From Beverwykella pulmonaria (Eukaryota > Ascomycota > Dothideomycetes > Pleosporales > Melanommataceae), in the NCBI GenBank assembly GCA_001599595.1, contig BCHH01000001.1, positions 4,183,068 through 4,247,067 of the forward strand: 64,000 nt of DNA. Reading direction: 5' to 3'. Positions 12,701 to 24,234 of the stretch are shown here, piece after piece. Every line of letters starts with the position of its first letter. Position 1 is the stretch's first letter. The notes beneath the pieces are model-generated. The model saw nothing but the letters and a program-made list of their open reading frames with translations. It was not told the origin of the DNA and did not search any database. The position numbers and the translations under genes are program-made.

Positions 12701-13095
12701 AGTTTCTACTAAAGTAGACTCCACCTCATAAACCTCCGCGCACTCTATGAAGTAGCTTAATACCAAAATTGCCACTATCCTTCCCCCTATTTCCCATTTT
12801 CCCATCTACACCACTGCCGTGACTCTCTCTCCTTGATCCGCTCCAATTACACTCATGTGTATCACGAAGCTATTCTAGCACAGCCACTGACCCAGAAGTC
12901 CTAAAGTTTGCTTAACTTGATAAGGAGCATTGTGAGGAAATTAATAAGGGACTACAGCCCAAGGTACAAAGATCAAGGGACGGGAAGTAGAAATGCTGGC
13001 TGCTCAACTACTTCCGACCGGATTAGCAAAGCTAGGTAGATATAGGCCTCTCCAATCCCAGCAGCGCTTGGTCAGCACCTTCAATCTTGCTTACA
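9800..13095. other. Long gene-poor intergenic region
   Basis: About 3.3 kb with only short frames on both strands (longest about 140 codons at 11717-12139 minus and 128 at 10344-10730 plus). None shows a domain, a signal peptide or a plausible intron join. No transposon protein, tRNA or long repeat was recognised. Confidence 0.4.
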
Positions 13096-15317
13096 CTACA
13101 CGTCGACATCGAGCTGCCACTCCGGTCGACCATACCTCCATTCATCGAAATCGACTTCGCCTGGCATCTCTCTTCCATCGCTCAATCTGAGCCTCGGAAA
13201 AGACTTGTCGGCCCAGGTATATTTGTATCCCTTCTCTGGGCTTGCACCGTGAGAGATTGGATTCAGGAAGCCTGAATTGGGGTCATGCCGTAGGTCTGGA
13301 GTTTGAGATTGCCGATCTGTACGTCGTAAGCCGAGGAATGTACGAGCAGTGGTTGAAAGCCAAGCTAAAGACGGTGCAAGTTTGCCAGACGAACCTGAAC
13401 CGTCTCCCTTCTTCTCCTCCATCTCATCAACCAAGGCCTCGGGATCTTTGATGATGCATCTCTCTCGAACCCGCTGGGCCAGCTTCTCGTTCACTAAAAC
13501 GATGGCACTAGAATGCCACCCAGCAGCGCTGACACTAAGTGCAAAGTATGAACCGAGACCGTCGTCATCAACGTCCTGAAGTTCGGGGTCCTTGTCCCAA
13601 TCCCGACCTTCCTGCTCGAGCCACTCACTGACTTCGCCCTGAGCATTCGGGTCGGTAACAAATAGCCTCATTCTCTCTTTGGCTTCGTCTGGGTTCTTGC
13701 CTCCACTCGTCAGGAATGTTATCCATTTCTTCTTCTCCGGCTCAAACCAAACCTGCCGACCATGCGTGTACGCGTGCGGGAGCAGTTTTCCATCACGTCT
13801 GAAGCCAGTGTACCTGATGCCTCGGATGCGGCCTTCGGGATCGCCATCCCCACCGAGACCTAGAGCACCACAAGCTTGGAGCTCAGTGCCATAGGACGTA
13901 ATCTTGCCAGTAGAGTGAAGGGCGAGGAAGTGGTAATCACCAAAGGCAACAGAAATAACGTCGTTGTGCTGCAGTGCGGGGAATCTTTTGAGGCCTGGGA
14001 TGTCGGCTTGCTCGGGGTTGTCTCGTTGAGCATCCCAGCACGCGTCCAAGTAGTCTTGATTCGTGGTAATGACTTCACCATTCTTGAAGACAGCAAAGCT
14101 TCGGAAGGAACCCTGTACGTCTGAAGGGCTTCCTGTGTCGTTTCGCAAAGCCCGAAGTTCGAGGACATTCTCCACCAGATTTCCTTCTCCAAATTTCCCG
14201 CAGAAGACTCGGCCAATGTCAGTGACAAACACGACGTAGTGTTCCAAAATCAGGTAATTCAGCACAGCGCCGACTTCTGCTCCTAGTGCTGCATCCTCTT
14301 CCGACTCTCGCGAGGCTCCTTTGACGCGTTGGTAGGCCGTCTTAGGGACTTCTACATTGGTGGGGACCACCATGGTGTCCGTCTGGTCATCGTCGGCTCC
14401 TCGGTGCACGGGGTCCCAAACAACGATGCCAGTACCATAGACATAAGCCGAGCTGCGACTCCAGCCCGCAACCACCTTCTTGACGCGTCCGTAGAGGGAT
14501 GACGTTGCGGTTGAGTTTGTGGTTGATATTTCGTTTATGTCAAGATCCATGAACTTGATCTGAAGTGCAGGCATGTTTACGGCATACCACGTCCAGATTT
14601 TCCCGCTGTCCGATAGCCCCAGAATGTGCTGGCGGCCCGCAGAGAACTGGCGGATAGCGGTAGTTGGCTCATGGTATGGGGCGCGCGCAGCAGAGTGGTA
14701 GGCGGCAGGAAAGCGTAGGGGTTGGGGTCCGTGGGTGTCGTCTGCGCTGGGATTGTGCAGCATCGTTTGCCCGTCAAGCACACCAGCGGTGTATAGGGTG
14801 CCTTTAGAGTTGAGTAGTGTGGTGGACCATCCACTATGGGAAGTTAGCCTCTACGCAAAGCGCCTCATGGCAGATAGCGTAGGGATGAGTCGAGGCAGAT
14901 CGATTCCCTTGCGCTCTTCCTGGAATGGAGTACTCACCCGCACTGCATGTCGGCAATGATACCTAGCTCCTTTGTATTCTCCATCTCTGTTGGGAACGAG
15001 CAATAGTTGATGTGCGCGAATCGCCGGTGACCGAGGCGGCCGTTGGCGTTGTTGCCCCAGGCGAAGACATGGCTCTGGGTGAGCATACGGCGGTAGAGCT
15101 TCTGCCAGCGCGCGCCATCATGCTTGACGACAGGCTGATTGGGGACGCGGAAGACAGTTTGAGTAGCATAGCTCCAGTACGCAGGGTCGAGGCGGATGGA
15201 GTCTTGCTGGAGGGCCTTGCAGGTGCTGCAGAGGGCCAGGAAGCTCTTTGCGTCGAGGTAGGGGAATACTAGCAAGAGGACGTCGAGCGGGAGATCGGTA
15301 AGGGAGGGGAGCGCCAT
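13096..15317 (-). CDS. SAF1: F-box/RCC1-repeat protein, Saf1-like
   Basis: The likely role is substrate adaptor of an SCF ubiquitin ligase. In yeast, Saf1 targets inactive enzymes such as the adenine deaminase Aah1 for degradation. The proposed model is complement(join(13096..14833,14938..15317)), 705 aa, against about 640 in yeast. The intron (104 nt, GTGAGT to CCATAG) joins DMQCGGWSTTLLNSKG. An F-box occupies residues 4-45 (LTDLPLDVLLLVFPYLDAKS), followed by RCC1-like blades such as SHVFAWGNNANGRLGH, RQHILGLSDSGKIWTW and GDYHFLALHSTGKITSYG. A possible in-phase 78-nt intron (donor GTTCGT, near 13340-13420) could be removed from the C-terminal part without changing the frame. The ATG chosen is the first one directly before the F-box. 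It is divergent to GCD2. Family assignment is good; one-to-one orthology with Saf1 is inferred. Confidence 0.85.
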
Positions 15318-15611
15318 AATTAGGGACCGCTTGCAGATACAGTAGGACTGTGGAGGAGTCAATCGATCCTTTTGCCTCTGCTTAAAATTGCGAGAGGGCA
15401 CAGGCGTTGGCGTGCGAGGTTGAAGGCGTTGGGCTACGCGAATGCCCCGAGCTCGATGACGCAGGGCTCAAGGCTCTCGCCGAAGTGGGGTGGTGGGATG
15501 GCCTTGGCGCGCTACGCTAAGACAGCTAGCGTCTCTCTGACTCAACTTCAATATCGATTTCTCGTGAGAGACGCAACCTCCAACTTCAACGACAATCCAC
15601 AACCCACCACG
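15318..15611. promoter_or_regulatory. Shared bidirectional promoter region SAF1-like/GCD2
   Basis: A 294-base gap separates two divergent genes. The open frame upstream of the GCD2 ATG has no homology-like character, so it is treated as 5' leader and promoter. No TATA box was identified. Confidence 0.45.
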
Positions 15612-17245
15612 ATGAGCGAGCCTCCGGCCGGCGAAGCGGCACCACTACCTGCCACAACATCGTCAGCACCAGCAAGCAATCTGCCCCTGCCGCCAAATAG
15701 TGATGCCAAGAACGCAAAACCCGCAGAGGAAGCCGCACCAAAGAAAATCTCACCAGCCGAACTGAAGAAGCAAAAAGCCGCAGAGAAGCAGGCACGCAGA
15801 GCCCAGCAAAAGGCCGAAGGCGAGGTACCAGCACAGCAGAAAGGACCCCCCGCAAAGGAAGGCCAAAAACAGCAGAAAGAATCCAAACAAGCACCCAAGG
15901 ATGAACGAGCAAAACCACCGGCATTACGGAGACGGCCTTCTCAATCAAACGCACCCGCTCCCAAAGAAGTGAAAAAGGAATCAAAGAAGGAGGCCAATCA
16001 GTTCGGGTTATTCTTTGGCCACTTGTACAGTCAACCCCGCCAGCATTCCGTGGTAGGAGCCTCCAAAGATGTCCACCCGGCCATTCTCGCTCTTGGTCTG
16101 CAGTACAGCAGCTACATCATTTGCGGCAGCACTGCTCGCATGGTGGCCATGCTCTTGGCCTTCAAAGCCGTCATCCAAGACTATCAAACACCCGTAGGAA
16201 CTAGCCTGGCGCGCCATCTCACCTCACATCACCTCAGTCCCCAGATCGATTTTCTGCGGAGCTGTCGCCCACTTAGTATCAGCATGGGCAATGCCATTCG
16301 GTGGCTGAAAGATAGTAAGCATTCCTCAGGTGCCCAGAAAAAGTTGATACGACAGCGTAGCTCGGTCTACGAAACCTATGCATGTCAATAGGATAGAAAT
16401 TTTGGCCCCCGGTCTCTTTCACATTTGTACTGACTTTGCTAGTTATCATCAAAATCGATCCATCCACGCCCGAGACAGAAGCCAAGCGGGAAATGCTTGA
16501 AGAGATCGACAACTTTATCCGTGATCGCGTGACTGCCGCCGGCCAGCTTATTTCTGGCTACGCCATCAAAAAGATAGAAGCTGGAGACGTTATTCTCACC
16601 TACGGTTCCTCATCTATCGTCGAACAGTCGATTCTTGGCGCGCATAGAGAAGGCATCCCCTTCTCCGTCATTGTTGTTGATTCAAAGCCTCTCTTCGAGG
16701 GAAAGCAACTCGCCCGGAAGCTCGCCAACCACGGCCTCAGAGTGAGGTATTACCTCATCACGGGCGCCTCGCACGCAGTCAAAGATGCAACCAAAGTGTT
16801 CCTAGGTGCCCACGCCATGATGTCAAACGGCCGTCTATATTCGCGCGTGGGTACAGCTATCGTGTCAATGCTCGCTAGCTCGCAATCGCTCCCTGTTATT
16901 GTCCTGTGCGAATCCGTCAAGTTCACCGAACGAGTCGCTCTGGATTCCATCGTCGGAAACGAAGTCGCGCCCGCAGAGGAACTGCTTTCCGAGTCAGAGC
17001 GTGAGGCCCTTCTCCCACTTAGGCCACTTTTACCCCAGTCATTGCGAAAAGGAGACGAGATCGAGGAAACTAAGGCGGAGACAGGAGAGGTCATGAAGTG
17101 GATTGAGGGCTCGGACAACTTGCAGATGTTACAGGTGCTGTATGACGTAACGCCTGCCGAGTACATTAACATGGTGATCACCGAGTATGGAAGTCTGCCG
17201 CCTAGTTCAGTTCCAGTTGTTCATCGGTTGAGTACGAATACCTGA
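15612..17245 (+). CDS. GCD2: Translation initiation factor eIF2B subunit delta
   Basis: This is the delta regulatory subunit of the eIF2B guanine-nucleotide exchange factor, which recycles eIF2-GDP and senses eIF2-alpha phosphorylation in the cytosol. The proposed model is join(15612..16314,16443..17245), 501 aa (human about 523, yeast Gcd2 651). The intron is 128 nt (GTAAGC to TTGCTAG) and joins RWLKDIIIKIDPS. Residues 1-130 are a low-complexity Ala/Pro/Lys/Glu tail with coiled-coil-like KKQKAAEKQARRAQQK, typical of the unstructured delta N-terminus. The conserved alpha/beta/delta domain follows: HPAILALGLQYSS, SISMGNAIRWLKD, DVILTYGSSSIVEQ, GLRVRYYLITGA, VFLGAHAMMSNG, GTAIVSMLA, and the C-terminal YDVTPAEYINMVITEYG. 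A T-tract at 17259-17274 follows the stop. Confidence 0.95.
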
Positions 17246-17577
17246 GCCCAGTCTCGGCTTTTTTTTTTTTTTTTCATGATGTCAAGATAAAGCACTAATG
17301 ACATTGATGAAGGGACCGAGAATCAGGTATCTCCAAGCAAAAAGAGCGGTAAGCATTCGACGGCTAGATTCTAGGGAAAGCCGCGATTGGCGTATGGTGT
17401 TGACGAGACCTTCCGGGTTGTTCGCTTGTATGCTTGAAGAGCCGAAATTTCGCGTGCATGGAGGAAGTAGGACGGCTCTGTGCTCCATGAATCAATGGCT
17501 TGTTGGGGCTCAATGCATTTTTCCCATTTTCATTTTGTACCCTTTCACAACATACAATCATAACCGTGAATTCTAAG

Positions 17578-18440
17578 TTACGCCTTACCGCTTTCAACCG
17601 CCCGCTCCAACCCTATCCCCTCAGTAACTTTCTCAACCTCTCTACTGCATCCTCTCTTCTCTCTACAATCTCTGAAAAACTGTTTTTGGCTCGAACCTCC
17701 AACACTCCCGATCACAATATTCTCCTCCCCCTTTGCCAGCTTATTATAAGCCTCCTGCGTGAACTTCTCCACGGGCATAACCAGCTTCCTTCCAGCCTCA
17801 GCCCCTATCTCAAAATCATGCAATTTCGTCTGACCGGCGGTGTACTAATATTCGCGACCTCACCCTTCCACCCTTGAGTTGCTCCCTGAGACACACCATG
17901 AATTCATCTAGTGCTGCTTTCGACACTGAGTATGCGGGCATCGAGAACGCAGGAACGAGGCTGATATATGTACCTGTGTAGATTATCCCTGTAGGAGACG
18001 ATTTAAAAAGGAGAAAGGGCAGGAAGGCATGCGTGAGAGCTACGAAGGATGTGAATTTTGTGGTTATTTCGTGACTGAAGCGAGCGAGGGAGAGGATGCC
18101 GGGAGTCGTGAAGCCGTAGCGGTGTTAGATGCCGGCGTTGAGGAAGAGTTGGTCTATGGCTGGGAACCATCCAAGGAATGTCAAAGATGTCGAGAGAGGA
18201 ACACCGGGTACATCCTCAAGCACTTCTACCGGAACCCAGTCACTGCCATACTGTAGCGCGATCTCCCCAAATATTCCTGTGGCTACTGCATTCGAGCCGG
18301 GGTCCAATGCACTGGCTACCGGGATACCGAAACGCTTCAAATCAAGGACCAGACGTGGACTGTATAGGAATGCCACATCCAAAGGGGCCAAAGATTTAGC
18401 CCGAAATGTTTCTAGATTTGTGTCGCTAGACTTCTAGCTG
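17578..18440 (-). pseudogene. Decayed short-chain dehydrogenase/reductase
   Basis: Read on the minus strand, this resembles a fungal DltE-like short-chain dehydrogenase that has lost function. Recognisable blocks in order are FPAIDQLFLNAGI, HRYGFTTPG, TNF-like KFTSFVALTHAFLPFL, GIIYTGTYISLVP, the catalytic-type MPAYSVSKAALDEF (YxxxK kept), LREQLKGG, QTKLHDFEIGAEAGRKL, MPVEKFTQEAY and IVIGSVG. Lesions: an in-frame TAA right after NAGI (18125-18127), and two single-base losses after LREQLKGG, one near GTGAGGTC and one near CCGGTCAG, that move the frame twice. The N-terminal Rossmann glycine motif cannot be found. It lies downstream of GCD2 and is convergent with it. The family is well supported, the lesions are directly visible, and the date of decay is unknown. 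Confidence 0.7.
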
Positions 18441-19911
18441 AAAGCTGGAGAGCTGTTCTTCGCTTTGTACATGACCGATTTCAGCCGGACGTGGGATTTC
18501 TTATGAACGTATCTGGACCCGCGACCGGCACCCCAAAATCTGAAATTGAGCATCGACGCCGTCAGCCTCGCATTTCTGTCCCACTAAATCTAATCCTCCG
18601 CCGCTCTCGCGCTCTTATGGATTCAGTACGTCGCTGCGCTCCAGAAAATGAGCAAAGCACTTGAGACCACGGAGGTAGCAAGCACGAAGACTACACTCAA
18701 TGCTTCCCTGCTCCTCGACATGTTTGAGAAGGTTGATAGTCGTTGCAGCAGGATAGAAGAGATGCATCGTGCTCACGCCAACGGTACTCTGGCGCTCGTA
18801 AAGATCAGGGGACTGGACCTGTTCACTGATGACGCGAGTCTGGGAGTTTGTTGAGGCTGACTATGAATTCAATTATTAGCTGTGTCAGTAATGAGGATGA
18901 GATACCGGACGGAGTGCATAGGATATGAAATGGAGGCTTACTTGGTTGATGCTAAAGGCCCACTGACTTGATGTCTGAATAAATAGGTGTATCATCCCAG
19001 ATGAAGATTTTGTCACCAGATACGGGAAGCAGGATATGAAATTCGAGCGGTTGGTGCAGCAGGTCACGTTAGCGCCCTGGAAGACCATTATCCAGGACAA
19101 CAACAAAGAATTCTAGATGTTTCCTTCGATTTGTATCTTGATAGACGGATAGCATAAATGTGAAATGTATTAAGAATTGCTAGGATTATACTCTGCGATG
19201 ATATAATCGAGACACGCTCAGGAGAAACCGACGAGCTCAGAATACAACATTCAGGCCGCGCTCAAGCCGTAATCGACTCCATGGTCCGCGATATATGCGG
19301 GGTGGTCCCACAAATGACGGATTGCCCTCAGTGTTATTCCCATATCTGATCGTACTAACTAGATGTGTACTTCTTGATTTACGCTTTCTTTGTTGCGACT
19401 GGGTCGAAAAATAGTTCAATGTCAGCTCGAGCTTGGATCGATAGGCTGTTATACACTATTGAAGAGCACTTTAGAGTCAAGGCAGTGTTGGAGGTAAAGG
19501 TGATTCTAAGAAAGGGTATTCAAGGGTGAAAGTGAATCCTTGGAATGTGCTTATGCCACATGTTAATTGTAAGTTTATAAGCATTACATTGACAACAGAC
19601 GTGTGGCAACTTGGCGTATTGGGTCAATGACCATAATTCGATGCAAAATCAGAGTCTAGTGAGTACTTCTTCCCTCCTACCCCTATATGCAGTCAGAGCA
19701 CTGATATGTTTTCGAAAAGTCATCGTTTTCATAACTCATATTTCTCATAACGGTCATAACACATTACCTAATACAATATCGGAACTCCGGGTTACATATC
19801 TGAAACACAGGAAAAGGAGTGCTCCACGCCCCATCAAACCTCCAGGGTCCTTCAACGCCAGACGCCATCCTAAATTCCCTATTCCCCATTTTCACCCATT
19901 CCCTATTCTCC
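18441..19911. other. Intergenic region, no supported gene
   Basis: A 68-codon plus frame (18648-18854) begins MSKALETTEV and looks moderately protein-like, but it ends without a plausible splice partner. The rest is AT-richer sequence with scattered stops. No repeat or RNA gene was recognised. Confidence 0.3.
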
Positions 19912-20352
19912 CTAGAAGCAACTCGGCTTCAAACTAACAGCCTGGCACCCATCCTTCCCTGCCGTCCAATCATCACAAAGCGTATTGCATACGACCCCCG
20001 GCTTCACAAAGACCCTTCCCTGTTGACTCGGATCGCCGTACCATGGGAGACGCCATTGTACGCTCGTGTCACCCGCAGCATATCCGTCTGCACGGTATCC
20101 ATGGCGGCAGGCGCAGTAGTACGGTGCTGGCCACCATTTGTTCTGATGACCCCATACGTACGTGCAGGAGGTGGTGATGTCGCACTTGTTGTTGGGTGGA
20201 AGTGGTTGACATTGTGCGCACGTCGGGGGTGCTCCGGCCTGGGGCGCATCTGTAGGCGCAGGGGCATCTGTAGGCGCGGGAGCATCCGTAGCCTGGGGGT
20301 TCGGGAACGCGAGGGCGAAGCCGAAGAGGGGGAGGAGGTAGAAGAGCTTCAT
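19912..20352 (-). CDS. Small secreted cysteine-rich protein with PAPTDA repeats
   Basis: The function is unknown; it is an effector-like or cell-wall-associated secreted protein. The 146-aa product has a signal peptide (residues 1-15, MKLFYLLPLFGFALA), then a short spacer with two copies of APTDAP (about residues 23-38). The mature domain has ten cysteines in the pattern CxxC, C, C, CxC, CxxxC, C, C, enough for five disulfides, and aromatic-rich stretches such as WGHQNKWWPAPYYCACRHGY. It has a single exon and ends SLKPSCF. The spacing and the Cys near the C-terminus indicate a real folded domain. No named family is recognised. Confidence 0.75.
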   Translation of the reverse strand: MKLFYLLPLFGFALAFPNPQATDAPAPTDAPAPTDAPQAGAPPTCAQCQPLPPNNKCDITTSCTYVWGHQNKWWPAPYYCACRHGYRADGYAAGDTSVQWRLPWYGDPSQQGRVFVKPGVVCNTLCDDWTAGKDGCQAVSLKPSCF

Positions 20353-21857
20353 CGGTATTGGTTGGTTGGCTGGTTGTGTAGAAAGTTTGGTCGATATCGA
20401 TCGATGTTTGGTTTGGAAGTAGTAGCTTGGTTGATGTTGTGTGTTTGTAGTATGATTAAGAATCGTTTAAGGGTACGAGTTACAGGTGTTTTTATATTCG
20501 AACGAAAGACAGAGAGACATCGAGTGATGCTTGGGCTGAATGCATGCAAATCTAAATTGAGCGTGAGCATCAAGCCGCAAGTCCACACCGCAGCATTAGT
20601 GGTATAAGCCACTGTCGTGGTATGATGGTGTCCAAGTGCCCAATCATTTCAGCTCTATCTTCACCGACCATCGAGCTGGAGATATGCCACTCTAAGAAAA
20701 ACGTGAGTGTTCACCGTCAAGTCCATACAAATGGCATCGGTACTATAAGCCACAATAGTGGGGTGATGGAGATGTCTCAATAATTTCAGCTACCCTCTCA
20801 GCTGGTAAAGCAAAAGTTGGCCTAGTTAAAACATGTGACATCAGTTGCCCACCTTTTTGTACGAATGCACCTGGTCATTCATTTGAAGAAAAGAAACTAT
20901 CGCAAAGTGTACGTAAAAAGCATCTCATAATTTGCCAGCTTCCCACCGTGGAACTCTATGGCGTATTTTGTGGACCAGGCAATCTTGATTCACGTTATAG
21001 ACTATGCAGAGAACGCTTCCGCGTTGGTAAGGTTTTGGATTTAAATAGAGTAGCGCCATGTAGGCTTAGAGAATGGTGATGGCTGAGTCGGAACGAAAGT
21101 CATGAGACCTCGTATTCTGAGTCTCGCGACCATACAGAAATAGCGGTAGTACAGGCTGAAAGAGAACTATTCGACAGTATTTAATTTTACTGTATGGTGA
21201 TCATTGAGTGTTGTCCAATTGGATGTGTTGAAATTTTCCGAGGCTTGTAAGGGAGCGGTGTATGGCGTGAGCACGTGATGGTTGGAGCGATCGTCCCGAG
21301 GTATGTACACTCGTTTCAGCGGAAACATCTGGATCATCAAACACTGGAAATTAGACGGAGACTTTCTCTCCAACTCCTTCTTCGCGTAGATTACTGTGGC
21401 TCTATTACTTATATTGATTGAGTTATGGATGAGGCTCAATTGAAGCGGAGGTGATCGCATTGCCACTAATGCTTCGCTGCTTCATTTCGTCTCGGAGGTA
21501 TTGTTGTAGCTCATTTCTCAGAAATGTGCTGATATACAAAATTGAGACAGACCGTGATCTAACAGCCAAGACGGGATAACGTCGGTACTGGATGACATCT
21601 AACAGATGTAGTTTCACTACTTGGAGATCCTCATAGGAAGTCGTCATCAGTTCTCCACTAGGTATCAATTTAAATTGAAGTTTCCCATTGATCAAAATGT
21701 AGATTTGTCTCAATTCATCTTCCGCAACGTAAATCGAGTACATCTTCTCAGTACGACAAAATCCCACGTTCATTTGAACTTGCCATGATCAAGCTAACAT
21801 TTCCAGACATCACAACCACCTTACTCAATCACCAACATCGCTTTGACGGCCCACACA
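20353..21857. other. Intergenic region with an old direct repeat
   Basis: Contains a diverged direct repeat (about 92 bp unit at 20563-20654 and about 89 bp at 20703-20791, sharing TATAAGCCAC and AATTTCAGCT-like ends). A 116-codon minus frame at 21423-21773 begins MNVGFCRTEK, 84 bp from the RidA start. It has no recognisable domain and is not called as a gene. Confidence 0.35.
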
Positions 21858-22256
21858 ATGTCTACTCCCCAATTCATTATCGACGAAGGCATAAGCCAAA
21901 CCTACTCCGACGCCTGTCATTACTCTCAATGCGTCGTCATCAACGACGTAGTCCGAGTTGCCGGTCAAGGGGGCTGGGACACCGCCGGCAAGCTAGAGTT
22001 AGACGAGGAGAAGCAAGTCGCCCTAGCTTTTGAGAACATTGACCGTGTTCTTCGTGCTGCGGGCCTGCGAGGCTGGGAGGATGTGTACAGCTGTCGTTCA
22101 TACCATGTCAACATTGACAAGTCGTTTCAGCCAATGGTTGCGAAGTTGAAGGAACGGATCCCGGACCACAGGCCCATTTGGACGTGCATTGGGGTCGCCG
22201 CACTGGCGTTTCCGGAGATGCTGGTGGAGATTGAGGTTGAGGCGAAGAAGGCTTGA
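21858..22256 (+). CDS. RidA/YjgF/UK114-family protein
   Basis: RidA proteins hydrolyse reactive enamine/imine intermediates released by PLP enzymes such as threonine dehydratase; divergent members have other or unknown roles. The product is 132 aa, the usual length, in one exon starting MSTPQFII. It shows the chorismate-mutase-like fold pattern: YSQCVVINDVVRVAGQGGWD (the first strand and Gly-rich turn), EKQVALAFENIDRVLRAAGL, WEDVYSCRSYHVNI and a C-terminal GVAALAFPEMLVEIEVEA. The usual RidA Arg in the final RxxVxV region is not obvious; the strand reads TCIGVAALAFPEMLVEIE. The protein may therefore belong to a fungal RidA-like subfamily without the classical imine deaminase activity (inference). 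Confidence 0.85.
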   Translation: MSTPQFIIDEGISQTYSDACHYSQCVVINDVVRVAGQGGWDTAGKLELDEEKQVALAFENIDRVLRAAGLRGWEDVYSCRSYHVNIDKSFQPMVAKLKERIPDHRPIWTCIGVAALAFPEMLVEIEVEAKKA

Positions 22257-24234
22257 GAATATTTCGGACAGTGATGGACGCAGAAGTGTGATGGGTTAGG
22301 GCCAGGTATACACGAACACAAAGATTGAGAAATTAGTGAGTAGTTGGTGTCGCCAGAATGCTGCATTGTATTCTACCGCAAAGAATGAACGCCTGAACAC
22401 ATGAAAGTATAGGCATTGTGCTCAGTGGTGTCTATATCTATGTCCTGCGAGTCTGGGGCTGGGAAAGGATTTTCTGAGTGGGTTTTCTGAAATCCGCTCA
22501 CTTCTAGAGGGAGATGGTTCTGAGTGTTTGGAGATTGGTGCGCCCTTCTCGTTCATGTCGATAAAAATGATCGCCACAGTTCCAGTCCGCACTGCTAATA
22601 CCGGTATTGAGCTGCACCAAAGGTATTCCATGTAGAATCAGTCAAACCCTGGAAATTAAATTTTGTTGCGGTCATTTCTGATCACCATTCTGTCTATCGA
22701 CTGTAATCCAGACGGGACGATTATGTTGAGCTTGCTGTGCCTTTCGCAAGACTTGAAGGCTGTAATGGCTTGAAATCTACTCTACGATAAATAAATGCAG
22801 TTGTACAGAATTTGGCCACATCAAAACCCTCTGTTCCTTCCTCGAAGCTTCGAATTTATTCTGAGTTTGATGATCGAAGCCGTATGTAACCTAAAAGGCG
22901 TCTGAATATATATTTCTAGAAAAGACATATGTATACACACTATTAATCTTACAGCTTATCTTCTTGTGTTTTCTGTTTTCTGTAATATTCCTAGAGGGTA
23001 TATTCTGTAAGGAAAGAGATTCCTTTGTTCGCTGGGAGGAAGAGGGAATGGTGGTACACGTGACAGCGTGTAGTCCTGGCGCTGGGAGCGAAGTACTAGT
23101 CCTAACCAGGCCTAGCACACGACATCGTACTTTCATAAAAGTAGCCTCTGTAGATTTGATGATTGATCAGCGAAACAATCCCGTTCTACACACAACCTTT
23201 GGTCCCGCACCACGTGCTTTACATATTCCATCCAACTAGATTCTTCCAGAAACACATTAACCACAAAATGGGCTGGTTTGCTAACGCTTAGGACGGACAA
23301 AAGTAAAATGATCATCAGATTGGAAGCATACAATTGCTATGAAGCTATTTTTGACCGTCGGAATTTGAAGTAGGCAAAGGCTCCAAACCATGAACGGAAA
23401 TAGAAATGATATAGTGAAGGCTGTGAATCTGAAAAGAAAGAATAGGCGATAGCGTTTGTAGAGCAACAGCACTAGTGTGTGTACCAGATAAGCGTGGCTC
23501 TTACTGGGGAATCAATTCCTTTGGCGAAACATCCAGCTCACTTGGTTCGTAAAACGACGTTCAATCTATTTTTCAGAAGGCTGTAGCGCCGCTTCGCGTT
23601 GCCCGCGTTGCGGTCTTCGGACTCTAAACAGGGTATCTCGTATCCCGCTGAACTCCTGCAGGGAGTCTCAAATAGAGAGAAGAAAAATGGAAGATCTAAT
23701 TTATTTGTTTGTGAAGCAACACAGCGCGCCTCTTGCACAACAAGTCATTTAAATACGATTGATGTTCACCTTGGGGTGTGTTATGGTGTTGATGTTCCCA
23801 AGGTGATGAGCTCACATCGCTCGCACGTGCGCCAAGCGAGACTCTAAGCCAACCAACGCATATGGCACGCGAGCTGAAACTCTTGTTTCCACGCCACGGC
23901 CCCTTTCCTCCATCCTCATTCACCTTTGGGAGAAACAAGCCCCATTGTGGCGCTTCAAAATGCCGCTTGCCATGAGGCGTGACCCGATCTGTCTTTAACG
24001 GCTGCAGCTGAACACGACATGGGCGCGAAAGGGGCCATCCTCGGGCCCCGTAACGCTGCGACTGGGCGCCATGGTAATCACTGACACCCTTCCGACTCGT
24101 GTCAGTTCGGTGCCCTGAAAGGGACACACCAATAAAGCCAAATGGAGCGCCGCCACGATCGCGGTTACCTTCTTCAGGCCGTCGCTCTTTTGATCTCGTC
24201 GATCTGCTAATATCGCAGCACACACTCATTCAAT
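22257..24234. other. Gene-poor intergenic region
   Basis: About 2 kb with overlapping frames of 60-177 codons on both strands (the longest 23696-24229 minus, Arg/Ser/Gly-rich, out of character). No domain, signal or splice pattern was recognised. It contains the promoter of the GPI-protein gene at its right end. Confidence 0.35.

Noticed and set aside
15548..15984. Two minus-strand frames (116 and 132 codons) rich in Cys, Phe and Leu
   Set aside because: They are antisense shadows of the low-complexity Ala/Lys/Pro N-terminal region of GCD2.
21423..21773. 116-codon minus-strand frame divergent to the RidA gene
   Set aside because: Reasonable composition but no recognisable family, start context or partner exon; left uncalled.
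23696..24229. 177-codon minus-strand frame
   Set aside because: Arg/Gly/Ser-rich and overlapped by other frames; reads like non-coding sequence.
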